Below are positions 25,326 through 34,281 of a stretch of 64,000 nucleotides of DNA, in pieces (position 1 is the stretch's first letter; every line of letters starts with the position of its first letter). The stretch is from Chloroflexota bacterium (GTDB lineage: Bacteria > Chloroflexota > Dehalococcoidia > Lucifugimonadales > UBA3495). The notes beneath the pieces are model-generated. The model saw only the letters and a list, made by a program, of their open reading frames with translations. It made no database searches and was not told where the DNA came from. The position numbers were made by a program, and so were the translations under genes. Where the stretch lies: assembly GCA_009837355.1 (NCBI GenBank), contig VXTR01000087.1, positions 1-64,000 of the forward strand, given 5' to 3'.

Positions 25326-25634
25326 TTACTCGTTGAAGTAGGGGTCTCCGGTCTTTTCGGCGGCGGAGAAGGGAGCCATCTGCCGCAGGTAGTGGTCGGG
25401 GTCGGATGTTGACGACGCCTTGCCCATGGCATCGTCCACCATCTTGTAGTAGCGGGGGTCCAGGTTGCGGTACTCGTCGGCCTCGGTGCGGCCTTGGGAG
25501 AAGGACGACATGATGCGCTCGAGGCGGGCGTCGCCGCAGTGCTCGCAGCTAACGTCGGCAGCGGCGGAAGCAACCTTGAAGAAGAAGCTGCTGACCCGGT
25601 GGCAGGCCTGGCAGCGGTATTCGTAAATCGGCAT
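25326..25634 (-). CDS. FmdB-type zinc-ribbon protein
   Basis: The N-terminus MPIYEYRCQACHRV and the second pair VSCEHCGDARLERIM form the zinc ribbon of the FmdB/putative regulatory protein family (C8, C11, C30, C33). The total is 102 aa. The tail after residue 45 is acidic and unusual: it includes PRYYKMVDDAMGKA and a C-terminal PYFNE. Family members have been linked to regulation of formamidase genes, but most are uncharacterised. ATG at 25634 begins the family core; its ribosome-binding site is weak. Confidence 0.8.
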   Translation of the reverse strand: MPIYEYRCQACHRVSSFFFKVASAAADVSCEHCGDARLERIMSSFSQGRTEADEYRNLDPRYYKMVDDAMGKASSTSDPDHYLRQMAPFSAAEKTGDPYFNE

Positions 25635-25728
25635 AAGGACAGCACCGTCGAGCATACCCGGCAGCGGGCAGGAAAGAACCGCAGATGATGGTATCGGAAC
25701 GGCCCGGCGGTGTCAAAAGCCGGCGGCT

Positions 25729-26175
25729 TTATCGCACAGGCCCGTCGAAGGCCGGACGATGCGGCTTGATGTCGATTACCGGGGAACCATCCTGGGCGTC
25801 CAGCTCGGTCACCGAGATGACCGCGCCGCCGGTGTCGGGATCGGCCTGGATGGCCTGGACCTGGGCCACGGTGGCGGCGATGAAGTTGGGACGGTACTGG
25901 CTGCGGGTGGCGAACACCCCGCGAATGGGGTTGGCGGGGTCATGCCCCGGATGCAGCCGCAGTTCGTAGCCCGTGGCCATGGCGCGGTGCAGCACGAACA
26001 GCGTCAGGATTTGGTCGCCGGGTTCCAATCCCATCAGGCCGTCGGCGAATGCGGGCAGCACGATAATCTCCGACGGACTGCAGCGCATCTCGTCGGAGGG
26101 GGCATAGGCGCTGAAACGGCTGCGGACGTAGCCGATGGGTGCGATGGTGATGGTGTCTCGCGCCGGGTCTGCCAT
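25729..26175 (-). CDS. trmO: TrmO-type tRNA methyltransferase (TsaA family)
   Basis: This 148-aa protein matches the TsaA/TrmO family, which N6-methylates threonylcarbamoyl-adenosine 37 in certain threonine tRNAs using SAM. Visible motifs are IAPIGYVRSRF at the start, GLEPGDQILTLFVLHRA, the ring-type motif SQYRPNFIAATVAQV (usual RPNPIG) and ELDAQDGSPVIDIKPH near the end (usual DGTPVLDIKPY). Pro and Gly of RPNPIG are replaced by Phe and Ala, so activity is not certain. It starts 5 nt after the upstream hydrolase stop and is probably translated with it. Confidence 0.8.
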   Translation of the reverse strand: MADPARDTITIAPIGYVRSRFSAYAPSDEMRCSPSEIIVLPAFADGLMGLEPGDQILTLFVLHRAMATGYELRLHPGHDPANPIRGVFATRSQYRPNFIAATVAQVQAIQADPDTGGAVISVTELDAQDGSPVIDIKPHRPAFDGPVR

Positions 26176-26180
26176 AGTGG

Positions 26181-27062
26181 TTAGTCGGCGGCGACTGCGG
26201 ATGCGCTTGCAACGGACAGGGACGCCAGCCAGTCGATGACGGCGGAGCCGGCGGCCGGCATCATGTTGGTGAGGGAGTGGTTGCCGCCCTCCAGCACCAG
26301 GTACTCGGCCCGCGGACTGTTCACGGCGGCGGCGGTCATATCCCGGGGCACGTCCAGCAGACGGGTGTGGGTTTCCAGCGAGCCGGCCAGCACGAACAGG
26401 GGTATGCGAATCTTGGGGGCGTGCTGGATGATGTTGTAGCGTTCCAGCGGCCCGTGCTTGTCGATGTAAGCCATGGCGGAAAACAATTCCTTGATGGGAA
26501 AGTCCACGGCGAACAAGTCCAGGGCGCGGCCCTCGGCTTCCATCCGGTCGGCGGTTTCCAGGTTGGCGCGGAACTCGGCGGCGTCGGGCGATTCCAGGTA
26601 GTAGGAGCAGGACAGGCGAACGGGCGACACCGGAATCACAGCGGCGACGCGGGGGTCGTCCTCGACGGCGGCGTAGTAGGCGACCTTGACCGCGCCCATG
26701 CTGTGGCCCAGGATGGCGACGCGGCCATAGCCCAGGCTGGCGAGATAGTCAATGCCGGCGCGCAGGTCCTGGCGGCTGTTGTCGAGGATTTCGTAAGCGT
26801 TGCCCTCGGCCACGCCGGTTTGCCGGTCCACCCAGACGGTATCGTGGCCGCGGGTGTTCAGGGTCAGGGCGGCATAGCCTCGCTTCCGGAGGTCGTGGGC
26901 CATGTTGGCCGTGGCGGGGGTGTAGAAGTTGCGTCCGGAGCCGTGGATGCAGAGCACGGCATCGATTCCCCCGGCGGGGGCGATGCCCGGCTCCGGCGCG
27001 AAGTAGGCTCCGTCCAGTTCCATACCGTCGGCGGCGGTGAGGCGAATCAGGTCAACCAGCAT
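26181..27062 (-). CDS. Alpha/beta hydrolase
   Basis: This 293-aa protein is a serine hydrolase of the alpha/beta fold. The oxyanion-side motif is CIHGSGRNFY, the nucleophile elbow is VAILGHSMGAVKVAYY (GHSMG), an acid lies in LFVLAGSLETHTRLLD (Glu or nearby), and the catalytic His is in VLEGGNHSLTNM. No signal peptide is present. The ATG at 27062 has TGGAGGA upstream; the longer frame to 27098 has none. The trmO-like gene follows at once. Carboxylesterase or dienelactone-hydrolase-like activity is the family expectation. Confidence 0.88.
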   Translation of the reverse strand: MLVDLIRLTAADGMELDGAYFAPEPGIAPAGGIDAVLCIHGSGRNFYTPATANMAHDLRKRGYAALTLNTRGHDTVWVDRQTGVAEGNAYEILDNSRQDLRAGIDYLASLGYGRVAILGHSMGAVKVAYYAAVEDDPRVAAVIPVSPVRLSCSYYLESPDAAEFRANLETADRMEAEGRALDLFAVDFPIKELFSAMAYIDKHGPLERYNIIQHAPKIRIPLFVLAGSLETHTRLLDVPRDMTAAAVNSPRAEYLVLEGGNHSLTNMMPAAGSAVIDWLASLSVASASAVAAD

Positions 27063-27098
27063 GGCGACGTCCTCCATTGGGTGATTTGCAATAAGCAA

Positions 27099-27119
27099 GG
27101 GCGGGTTTGAACCCCGCCC
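27099..27119. terminator. Hairpin between the cta operon and the hydrolase gene
   Basis: GGGCGGG / CCCGCCC with a 7-nt loop lies between the end of the cytochrome oxidase operon (27162) and the hydrolase leader. It is nearly the same sequence as the palindrome at 12600-12620. Confidence 0.45.
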
Positions 27120-27161
27120 CGGCGTGTTTTCGACAATCGGGAAACTCTGCCCGCACGGCAG

Positions 27162-28013
27162 TTACTGCAAGGTCAACAGGTAATCTACCAGATTTTCGAT
27201 GTCCTCGTCGCTCAAGGCAGGCAGGATGCCGGCCATGGTGGACAGCATCAGGTTGCCGTCGTAGTCCTGCGAGAGACCATCGGCGGTGCCGGCGGCGTGG
27301 GCGTCGGGTTCCAGTATGGATTCCCGGATGTACTCCTCGGCGGAATAGCCGGGTAAGCGGTTGGCTGCCGCCGAGCCGATGCCGTTGAGGGGCGGTCCGA
27401 GGATGCCCTGGGCTACGCCGTCGATGGTGTGGCAGGCAGAACAGCCGCCGACGCCGACAAACAGGGCCTGACCGGGATGGCTGCCGGTCGGCGCAGGGAC
27501 GTTCCCTCCTGGCGTCGGGCAAGCACCAACCGGGCAAGGCGTGGGCACTACCAGGGCTTCGTAATGGGGCTTTTCTTCGGCGTGATGTTCGAAGGGCGCC
27601 TGCCGGTTTTCGGAGAAGGCCCGGGGCGTAGGCCGGAATACGCCGAAGAGCAGCACCAGTGACAACGCAACCACCAAGCCCAGCGCGAGGCCGGCCACGA
27701 AAATCTGCCACAGCAGCGGGCTCTCGAACTTCAAGTGCATGAAGAAGGCGACGACGCAGAAGAACTTGATGACGGACAGAATGACCAATGGCGCGATGAC
27801 GACGCTGGAACCCTGCAGACCCTCCGGGACGATGATGAGGAACTCGACCAGGGTAATGATCGCCAGGAAGATCGCCAGCAGGCCGTACTGCTTCAGGCCG
27901 CCGTGCACTCCCGCCGGAACGCGCCCGAAGAAGAACCGCCCGATACCGGCGTCCTCGTGAGCGCCGTGCTCTTCGTGGGGCAGAGCGCCTTCGTGTCCGG
28001 GGTTACTGCTCAT
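27162..28013 (-). CDS. Cytochrome c oxidase subunit IV fused to a cytochrome c domain
   Basis: This 283-aa protein joins two parts. Residues 42-125 hold three membrane segments like caa3-type oxidase subunit IV (VIKFFCVVAFFMHLKFESP is the family hallmark). After a Pro-rich linker (about 128-178), a class I cytochrome c domain follows with the haem motif C191-S-A-C-H195 and a candidate axial Met in MLSTMAG near 258. The C-terminal DEDIENLVDYLLTL is typical of cytochromes c. The haem domain would face the outside. The gene is the last of the cta operon, 21 nt after ctaE. With the haem domain of subunit II, the oxidase would carry two covalent haems. Confidence 0.88.
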   Translation of the reverse strand: MSSNPGHEGALPHEEHGAHEDAGIGRFFFGRVPAGVHGGLKQYGLLAIFLAIITLVEFLIIVPEGLQGSSVVIAPLVILSVIKFFCVVAFFMHLKFESPLLWQIFVAGLALGLVVALSLVLLFGVFRPTPRAFSENRQAPFEHHAEEKPHYEALVVPTPCPVGACPTPGGNVPAPTGSHPGQALFVGVGGCSACHTIDGVAQGILGPPLNGIGSAAANRLPGYSAEEYIRESILEPDAHAAGTADGLSQDYDGNLMLSTMAGILPALSDEDIENLVDYLLTLQ

Positions 28014-28034
28014 TGCGTGAGTGCCTCCTGGGAG

Positions 28035-28739
28035 CTAGGTGATGATGCCGGTTATCCACTGCCATCCCTGGGCGGCGGCGTGGCCGACGTCGGGGCCGGC
28101 ATCGAAACCGCCGATGAGGTAGAGCAGGGTGAAAATGACAATCCAGACGATGTCAACGAAGTGCCAGTACAGGCCGGCGATGTCCACGTCTTCGCCGGAA
28201 GGACGGCCGGCCGGGTTGCGGGCTGAGATGACGGCGAGGCAAATCAGCCAGAAGATGCCCAGCGTAACGTGCGCTCCGTGGAATCCGGTCAGCGTGAAGA
28301 AGGTGCTGCTGAACAGGTTGGTTTCGTAGCGCAGCCCCTCGACGCGGAAGAGGTTGAACTCATAGACCTGGAAGCCGATGAAACCGCCGCCCAGCACGAT
28401 GGTGCACACTAGCCATTGAATCAGCCGTTTCTGGTTGCCGTTGCGCGCCGCCGCCACCGCCATCACCATGGTGAAGGAACTCATCAGCAGGACGAAGGTG
28501 CTGATGGTGGTGATGGGAACGTCGATGATGTCGATGGGATAGGGGCCGACGATACTCTGGCCCCGGTACACCATGTAGGTGGCGATGAGGGAGCCGAAGA
28601 ACAGGCAGTCGGAGCCCAGGAACACCCACATGAGGAGCTTCCGGTGGCTGATGCCGGTGTTGGTTTCCTCCTCGTGGGCAGGAGGATGGGCCGACGCCTC
28701 ATGTGCCGGTGGAGCGTGAGTGGTATCTGCGTGGGCCAA
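28035..28739 (-). CDS. ctaE: Cytochrome c oxidase subunit III
   Basis: This 234-aa protein has five or more membrane segments and the haem-copper oxidase subunit III signatures: KLLMWVFLGSDCLFFGSLIA near the start, the FHGAHVTLGIFWLI segment and the C-terminal WHFVDIVWIVIFTLLYLIGG. The His-rich N-terminus (AHADTTHAPPAHEASAHPP-type) is soluble and variable. It is 53 nt after ctaD. Subunit III stabilises the catalytic core and proton uptake in A-type oxidases. Confidence 0.93.
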   Translation of the reverse strand: MAHADTTHAPPAHEASAHPPAHEEETNTGISHRKLLMWVFLGSDCLFFGSLIATYMVYRGQSIVGPYPIDIIDVPITTISTFVLLMSSFTMVMAVAAARNGNQKRLIQWLVCTIVLGGGFIGFQVYEFNLFRVEGLRYETNLFSSTFFTLTGFHGAHVTLGIFWLICLAVISARNPAGRPSGEDVDIAGLYWHFVDIVWIVIFTLLYLIGGFDAGPDVGHAAAQGWQWITGIIT

Positions 28740-28792
28740 CGGGCGCCTCCTGCGTGATACGTTTGACAGGGCGGATCGAGTCGATGCCGCGG

Positions 28793-30664
28793 TCAGTGGT
28801 GGGCTTCGGCTTCGTGGTGCTCTTCGGCGGCGGGTTCGTTGGACCAGCCGATGACGCCGATGATGGTAATCAAACCGCCGATGAAGCTGATGGGGAAGCG
28901 GATGTAATCCCAGCCAAAGTCGATGAGCAGTCCGCCGGCAATCCAGACGACGCCGAAGGAGGTAATCAGCGGCCAGTAGGACGGGCTGGGCATGTGGATG
29001 GTGGAGGGGTCAACGTGAGGTTCGGCCGGCACGGTTTCGCCGCGGGCCTCGGCCTCGCGCTTGGTAATCCAGTAAGCGTCCTGGCCCTTGACCACCGGAA
29101 TCTCGGCAAAGTTGTACACAGGCGGCGGCGAGGAGATGCTCCACTCCAGCGTGGGGGCGTCCCAGGGGTCGTGGCCGGCTTCTTCGCCCTTCTTGAGGCT
29201 GCGGAAGAAGTTGTGGATGAACACCAGCAGGCTGATGACGATGACGAAGTAGCCGATGGTGGCCAGCAGGTTCATGAATTCCCAGCCGAAGCCCTCCGCG
29301 TAGGTGTAAATGCGGCGGGGCATTCCGTTCAGGCCGGCGTAGTGCATGGGGAAGAAGGTGAGGTTCATGCCGATGAACATCAGCCAGAAGTGCACCTGGC
29401 CCAAGGTTTCGTGGTACATCTTGCCGGTGATTTTGGGATACCAATAGTAGATGCCGGCGAAGATGCCGAAGATGGCGCCGCCGAACAGCACGTAGTGAAT
29501 GTGCGCGACGATGTAGTAGGTGTCCTGCTGCTGGAAGTCGGAAGGCGACACGGCGTGCGAGACGCCGGAGAGGCCACCGACGATAAACAGGGCAACGAAC
29601 CCGATGGCCATCAGCATCGGCGTTTTCAGGTCGATGGAACCCTGCCACATCGTGCCAATCCAGTTGAAGATTTTGACTCCGGTGGGGACAGCGATGAGCA
29701 TGGTGGTGATGGTGAAGACCGAGTTGGCGATGGCGCCCAGGCCCACCGTGAACATATGGTGGCTCCAAACGGCCCAGCTCATAATGGCGATGACAATGCC
29801 GGAGAACACCACCACCGGGTAGCCGAACAACGGCTTGCGGCTGTAGGTAGGGATAATCTCGGATACGACGCCCATGGCCGGCAGGATCAGGATGTACACC
29901 TCGGGGTGGCCGAAGAGCCAGAAGAGATGCTGCCACAGGATGGGGTCGCCGCCGGCGGCGGTGTTGAAGAAGTTGGCGCCGAACTGCCGGTCGGCGGTGA
30001 GTTCAATCAGCGCGACGGTGATGATTGGGAAGGCCAGCACCAGCAGGATGCTGGTTACCAGCGTCATCCACACGAACACCGGCATCCGCATCAGGGACAT
30101 ACCGGGGGCGCGCATATTGATGATGGTAACGACGAAGTTGAAGCCGGCCGCCAGGGAGGCGACGCCCAGCACCTGGAGGCTCAGCGCCCAGAAGTCAAGG
30201 CCCTTGCCTTCGCTGAATGGCGCGGCGGTCAGGTTGGCGTAGGAGAACCAGCCGGCATCGGGGACTTGTCCAATCAGGAAGCCGGCGTGCATCAGCAGCG
30301 CGCCGAAGAGGAACGTCCAGTAGGAAAAGGCGTTGAGACGGGGGAAGGCCACGTCCCGGGCGCCAATCATCAGGGGAACGAGGAAGTTGAAGAACGTTGC
30401 GCCGAAGGGCATGATGGCCATGAAAATCATGGTTGTGCCGTGCATGGTGAACATGGCGTTGAACCAGTCCGCCGACACCAACGAGGCGTCCGACGTGGCC
30501 AACTGCAGGCGCATAATGCCGGCCTCGATGCCGCCGACCATAAAGAAGAAGAAAGCGGAAAAGCCGTAGAGCGCGCCGATGCGTTTGTGGTCAACCGTCG
30601 TCAACCAGCTCCACAGGCCGGTGTAGGTATTCGGACGGGGTATCACGCCGGTGATGGTTACCAT
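28793..30664 (-). CDS. ctaD: Cytochrome c oxidase subunit I
   Basis: This is the catalytic subunit of an A-type haem-copper oxidase, 623 aa with at least 12 membrane segments. Key parts visible are the low-spin haem His region FTMHGTTMIFMAIMP, the D-channel region GARDVAFPRLNAFSYW, the CuB/Tyr crosslink motif GHPEVYILILPAMG with the A1-type Glu, the paired His in WAVWSHHMFTVGLG, and HIHYVLFGGAIFGIFAG. The His-rich C-terminal tail is unusual but harmless-looking. It follows ctaC by 105 nt and is part of the ctaC-D-E-F operon. Confidence 0.96.
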   Translation of the reverse strand: MVTITGVIPRPNTYTGLWSWLTTVDHKRIGALYGFSAFFFFMVGGIEAGIMRLQLATSDASLVSADWFNAMFTMHGTTMIFMAIMPFGATFFNFLVPLMIGARDVAFPRLNAFSYWTFLFGALLMHAGFLIGQVPDAGWFSYANLTAAPFSEGKGLDFWALSLQVLGVASLAAGFNFVVTIINMRAPGMSLMRMPVFVWMTLVTSILLVLAFPIITVALIELTADRQFGANFFNTAAGGDPILWQHLFWLFGHPEVYILILPAMGVVSEIIPTYSRKPLFGYPVVVFSGIVIAIMSWAVWSHHMFTVGLGAIANSVFTITTMLIAVPTGVKIFNWIGTMWQGSIDLKTPMLMAIGFVALFIVGGLSGVSHAVSPSDFQQQDTYYIVAHIHYVLFGGAIFGIFAGIYYWYPKITGKMYHETLGQVHFWLMFIGMNLTFFPMHYAGLNGMPRRIYTYAEGFGWEFMNLLATIGYFVIVISLLVFIHNFFRSLKKGEEAGHDPWDAPTLEWSISSPPPVYNFAEIPVVKGQDAYWITKREAEARGETVPAEPHVDPSTIHMPSPSYWPLITSFGVVWIAGGLLIDFGWDYIRFPISFIGGLITIIGVIGWSNEPAAEEHHEAEAHH

Positions 30665-30769
30665 TGCTTCAGTTCCTCCGCTGCGGCGTGGTCTTACGGC
30701 CGGAGCCGTGCGTTAGCGGCGTTGGTTTTCTCACTATGTGTATTGTAACCCAGGATAGCTGCCGGAGGG

Positions 30770-32185
30770 CTATTTCTGAGCCATCAGGTATTCCACCAGG
30801 TCGCTCAACTGGTCCTCGGTGAGGTCGGCTCGGTGGTCCGGTCGGGTCTGGTAGATGGCCGCCAATTCGGACATCCGGTTGCCGGGTTTGATAGCATCGG
30901 GGTTGCGAATCCACTGGCGCAGCGTTTCCCGGTTCAGGTCAACGAGGCCGGAGCCAAGGGTGGTGCGCGCGCCCAGGTCGGTAAGGTTCGGCGCGGCGAA
31001 CGCGGTAGGCGGTTCTTGCCCGGTCCGCACGTCGGCCAGTTGTTCACCAGGGGACTTCTGCAGCCACTCGGTGTAGGCGATGTAGGTCTCCATCCGGGCG
31101 TGCTGCACGCCCTCGCCCACTTCGTCAACCTGGTCGGCGCTGCCGACGGTGTGGCAGGTAACGCACTGACCGTCGCCCAGGAAGACGAGCTGTCCGCTTT
31201 GAGCCGCCGCCGGGTTGTCAGCAGTTGACAAGTCCACCGGCTTTCCCCAGCCGTCAACCCAGGCCTTGTATTCGGCCTCGGGCAGGGCGTGGACGCGGAA
31301 CTTCATCTGCGCGTGGGCGGTGCCGCAGAACTCGGCGCACTGACCGTAGTACATGCCAGTGTCTTCAGCAAGGAACCACATCTGGTTGTCGCGGGTGGGT
31401 ACTACGTCCTGCTTACCGGCGAGCTTGGGAATCCAGAAACTGTGGATAACGTCATCGCTCTTGAGGGTCATGATGACGGGGCGGTCAACAGGAATCCGCA
31501 TCTCGTTGGCGGTAGTTATCAACTCGCATTCAGGGTCTCTAGACTCGCCCGCCGGCACGACATTGGGCGCGGAGCATTCTCCCGTATCCGGTAGGGCATT
31601 CTCGTAGCGGAACTCCCACCACCATTGGTGGCCGATGGCCTCCACGTGCAGCGGCTCCTTACCCTGTTCCGCGGCCAGGGCAATGGCCTCGCCGGGTTCC
31701 AGTTTGAAAAGGACGAACACGGACCAGATACCCAAGCCCAGAATCAGTATGGTGGGAATTATGGTCCAGGCGATTTCCAGGGGCGTGTGGCCGTGGGTCT
31801 GCGGGGGCAGCGGGTCGCCGGGCTTGCGGCGGTAGCGGATGGCGGCGTAGAGCAGGGCGCCCTCAACCAGCACGAAAACGACCACCATGGTCCAGAGCAG
31901 GACGTTGAAAAGGAGGAGCTGGTCGCGGGCGACGGGGCCGTTTGCTCCGTCCAGGGTCCACGGTGTAGAGCTGAGGACGGACTGGTGAGCGTCAGAGTCG
32001 CAACCCAACGCGGCCAGCATCAGGATGATGCCGAGAAGGGCCAATACGACCAGGGAACGCCGGCCATTGCGGCGGGAAGGGGAATCGGAGGCGTTGCTCA
32101 CCGGATTAAGGCCGTTCGGCTCGGGGCCGGAACCCGCTTTGGAGATGGTCGGTGAGTCTTTCTCAGAGAAGGGCAGCAGCCCCAT
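30770..32185 (-). CDS. ctaC: Cytochrome c oxidase subunit II with C-terminal cytochrome c domain (caa3 type)
   Basis: This 471-aa protein begins with a soluble 43-residue extension, then a lipoprotein-type signal (LMLAALGC, Cys62) and two membrane segments. The cupredoxin domain carries the CuA site: GQCAEFCGTAHAQM near 278 with the expected Cys, Glu, Cys, His and Met. A cytochrome c domain follows, with CVTCH near 340 and a likely axial Met in KPGNRMSELA. An insert of about 60 residues lies between the haem motif and the axial Met region. A strong promoter lies at 32253-32281. The start is the annotated ATG; its leader lacks a strong Shine-Dalgarno sequence. Confidence 0.93.
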   Translation of the reverse strand: MGLLPFSEKDSPTISKAGSGPEPNGLNPVSNASDSPSRRNGRRSLVVLALLGIILMLAALGCDSDAHQSVLSSTPWTLDGANGPVARDQLLLFNVLLWTMVVVFVLVEGALLYAAIRYRRKPGDPLPPQTHGHTPLEIAWTIIPTILILGLGIWSVFVLFKLEPGEAIALAAEQGKEPLHVEAIGHQWWWEFRYENALPDTGECSAPNVVPAGESRDPECELITTANEMRIPVDRPVIMTLKSDDVIHSFWIPKLAGKQDVVPTRDNQMWFLAEDTGMYYGQCAEFCGTAHAQMKFRVHALPEAEYKAWVDGWGKPVDLSTADNPAAAQSGQLVFLGDGQCVTCHTVGSADQVDEVGEGVQHARMETYIAYTEWLQKSPGEQLADVRTGQEPPTAFAAPNLTDLGARTTLGSGLVDLNRETLRQWIRNPDAIKPGNRMSELAAIYQTRPDHRADLTEDQLSDLVEYLMAQK

Positions 32186-32252
32186 CGTGAACCCCCGGAT
32201 ACGGCGTTATTGCAGCGGCCGCCGTATGTGCAAAATTTCACTAGCGGCGGAT

Positions 32253-32281
32253 AAAATAGCACAAGGCATTTTACCTGTCAA
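32253..32281 (-). promoter_or_regulatory. Promoter of the ctaC-D-E-F operon
   Basis: On the minus strand: perfect TTGACA (32281-32276), a 17-nt spacer and TATTTT (32258-32253). The leader to ctaC would be about 60 nt and contains a GGCGGCCGC-rich region that could fold. Confidence 0.75.
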
Positions 32282-32331
32282 TTTGCGGAGCGGCTCGTCG
32301 GCGCGTCTTTCGACTCCCGTCCGCATATGTA

Positions 32332-33207
32332 CTATGGCAGGTTTACCACGCTGTCCACCATTATCGCCACGAACAGCAGCGCCAGGTAAGCCAGCGAGTA
32401 CAGATACGCAGCCTTCGCTCGACCCCGCGAATCATCTCGCCAGAGTCGCCAGGCCAGGAAAATGAACGGCGCGCCCAAGATTACCGCCGACGCCAGGTAA
32501 ATCAGCCCAATGTCGGGCAGTAACGCGAACATCAGCGTGAGCCCGGTCAGCGCGATGGAATACAGCAGCACGTGCAGCGTGGTCTGCCGGCGCGAGGATA
32601 CCACCGGCAGCATGGGCACGCCGGCCTGCTCGTAGTCGGACTGAATCAACAGCGACAGCGCCCAGAAGTGGGGCGGCGTCCAAAAGAAGATGATGGCGAA
32701 CAGGTACACGGCCGGCAAGTCCAGGCTGCCCGTTACCGCCACCCAGCCCACCATGGGCGGAACCGCGCCCGCCGCGCCGCCGATGACAATGTTGTTGGGG
32801 GTCGTCCGCTTGAGCCACAAGGTATAGACGAACACGTAGAACAGGCTGGCGGCGAGAGTGAGGATTGCCGCCAGCGGGTTCACCAGCGTAGTCAGCAAAG
32901 CGAAAGCCGCAACGTTCAACCCGACGCCGAATGCCAGGGCATAACGGGGGGAGACCCGATCCCCGGCCACCGGGCGGCTTTGCGTGCGTCGCATCTCCCG
33001 GTCGATGTCCCGGTCCAGGTGCTGGTTGATGGCGTTGGCGCCGCCGGAGGCCAGCGCGCCGCCAATCCAGACCCAGGCCAAAGTCAGCAGCGAGGGCACG
33101 CCCTGCTCGGCCAGGAACATCCCGCCGGCCGCCGTCACCAGCAGCAGGGAGATGATTTTCGGCTTGGTGAGCGCCAGGTAGTCCCGGGCGACGGCGGTGG
33201 CAGCCAT
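32332..33207 (-). CDS. ctaB: Haem O synthase (protohaem IX farnesyltransferase)
   Basis: This 291-aa UbiA-type prenyltransferase transfers a farnesyl group to haem B in the haem A pathway for the neighbouring oxidase. The first Asp-rich motif is INQHLDRDIDREMRRTQSRP near 60-79; the second region has DYEQAGVPMLPVV. About eight to nine membrane segments are visible, with the YLALTKPKIISLLL N-terminus typical of CtaB. Its ATG lies 1 nt after the ctaA stop, so the two are translationally coupled. ctaB ends 51 nt before the ctaC promoter. Confidence 0.95.
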   Translation of the reverse strand: MAATAVARDYLALTKPKIISLLLVTAAGGMFLAEQGVPSLLTLAWVWIGGALASGGANAINQHLDRDIDREMRRTQSRPVAGDRVSPRYALAFGVGLNVAAFALLTTLVNPLAAILTLAASLFYVFVYTLWLKRTTPNNIVIGGAAGAVPPMVGWVAVTGSLDLPAVYLFAIIFFWTPPHFWALSLLIQSDYEQAGVPMLPVVSSRRQTTLHVLLYSIALTGLTLMFALLPDIGLIYLASAVILGAPFIFLAWRLWRDDSRGRAKAAYLYSLAYLALLFVAIMVDSVVNLP

Positions 33208-33208
33208 G

Positions 33209-34174
33209 CTAGTCAGCCTGCTGCGATGCCCGGCTGCCCCACGCCGTCCGAGCGTTCATGTAGGCCACCACGGCCATGCCCACCGCGCCGGCCCACACCG
33301 CCGTGGCCGCCGTCAGGTGCAGCGCGCGCCAGTGGGCCTGAAAGTCCAGCCAGACGGTGGCCGCGCCGACGACGACCTGGGCGATGAAGGCCGCCAGGGT
33401 GAGACCGGCCAGCCAGCGCATGGTACTGTCGCCCTTTGACCCAGCGACGCAGCGCCATACGGCGTAAAGCAGCAATATCCCCAAGACGAGCACCACGTAG
33501 CGATGGAACATGTGAATCGCCGTAAGGTGGTGCATGGGGAAAGCGCTGCCCTGGCACAGCGGCCAGGTGATGCAGGCTCCGGTCGCGCCCATGGCGGTGA
33601 CCAAGGCTCCCGATATGATTACGGCATAGAGGCCCAGGGCTCCGGCGATGGCCCAGCGGTGGTAACCGTCCCCGACGACGGTTGTAACCCGTCTTATCGG
33701 CGTCCGGTAGGATGCAACCATCAGGAACAGGCACACCGCCAGCAGAGCCTCTGCGGTTCCCAGGTGCAGGGCCACTATCCCGCCGGGCAGGTGCGTCAGC
33801 ACGGTTACGCCGCCGAGCAGGCCCTGGACAATCAGCAGCGGAACCGACACGGCGGCGGGTATCCAGACCCAGCGGTCATGGCGGTATCGCATCAGGCCTA
33901 CCACCGCCGTTGCCAGCACCAGCGGCCCGACGATGACCGAGGCCACGAAGCGGTGGGTGTACTCGATGATTGCCGTGTATTCCAGCGGCGGCAGCACCTT
34001 GCCGTAGCACAGCGGCCAGTCGGGACAGCCCAAGCCGGACTCGGTAACCCGGACTACTCCGCCAATTATCACCAGTATGAAAACGCACACCGCCGTCGCG
34101 GTGGACAACCCCTTCAGCCAGGTTACGCGCCTCTGGGCGCCGTCCGGTTGTCCAGTTATGCCGATTGCTGCCAT
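33209..34174 (-). CDS. ctaA: Haem A synthase (COX15/CtaA)
   Basis: This 321-aa membrane protein oxidises the C8 methyl of haem O to a formyl group, giving haem A. CtaA signatures are visible: GGVVRVTESGLGCPDWPLC with the paired Cys region, IEYTHRFVASVIVGPLVL with the His, the second-half GATGACITWPLCQGSAFP and AIHMFHRYVVLVLG with matching His. Eight membrane segments are expected. It is first in the ctaA-ctaB pair and divergent from a lipoprotein gene. The ribosome-binding site is weak. Confidence 0.95.
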   Translation of the reverse strand: MAAIGITGQPDGAQRRVTWLKGLSTATAVCVFILVIIGGVVRVTESGLGCPDWPLCYGKVLPPLEYTAIIEYTHRFVASVIVGPLVLATAVVGLMRYRHDRWVWIPAAVSVPLLIVQGLLGGVTVLTHLPGGIVALHLGTAEALLAVCLFLMVASYRTPIRRVTTVVGDGYHRWAIAGALGLYAVIISGALVTAMGATGACITWPLCQGSAFPMHHLTAIHMFHRYVVLVLGILLLYAVWRCVAGSKGDSTMRWLAGLTLAAFIAQVVVGAATVWLDFQAHWRALHLTAATAVWAGAVGMAVVAYMNARTAWGSRASQQAD

Positions 34175-34268
34175 TTACATCCGTTGCGGCCCGCCGGCCG
34201 ATTTGCCTGAATCCGATAGACGGGGAGCGGAGCCGCCAATAATGATAAAGCACGGCGGTACGATTTGC

Positions 34269-34274
34269 TACAAT
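34269..34274 (+). promoter_or_regulatory. -10 box of the lipoprotein gene (leaderless pattern)
   Basis: TACAAT ends 7 nt before the ATG at 34282, and no Shine-Dalgarno sequence is present. This fits a leaderless transcript. No strong -35 box was seen. Confidence 0.4.
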
Positions 34275-34281
34275 TTGACTC

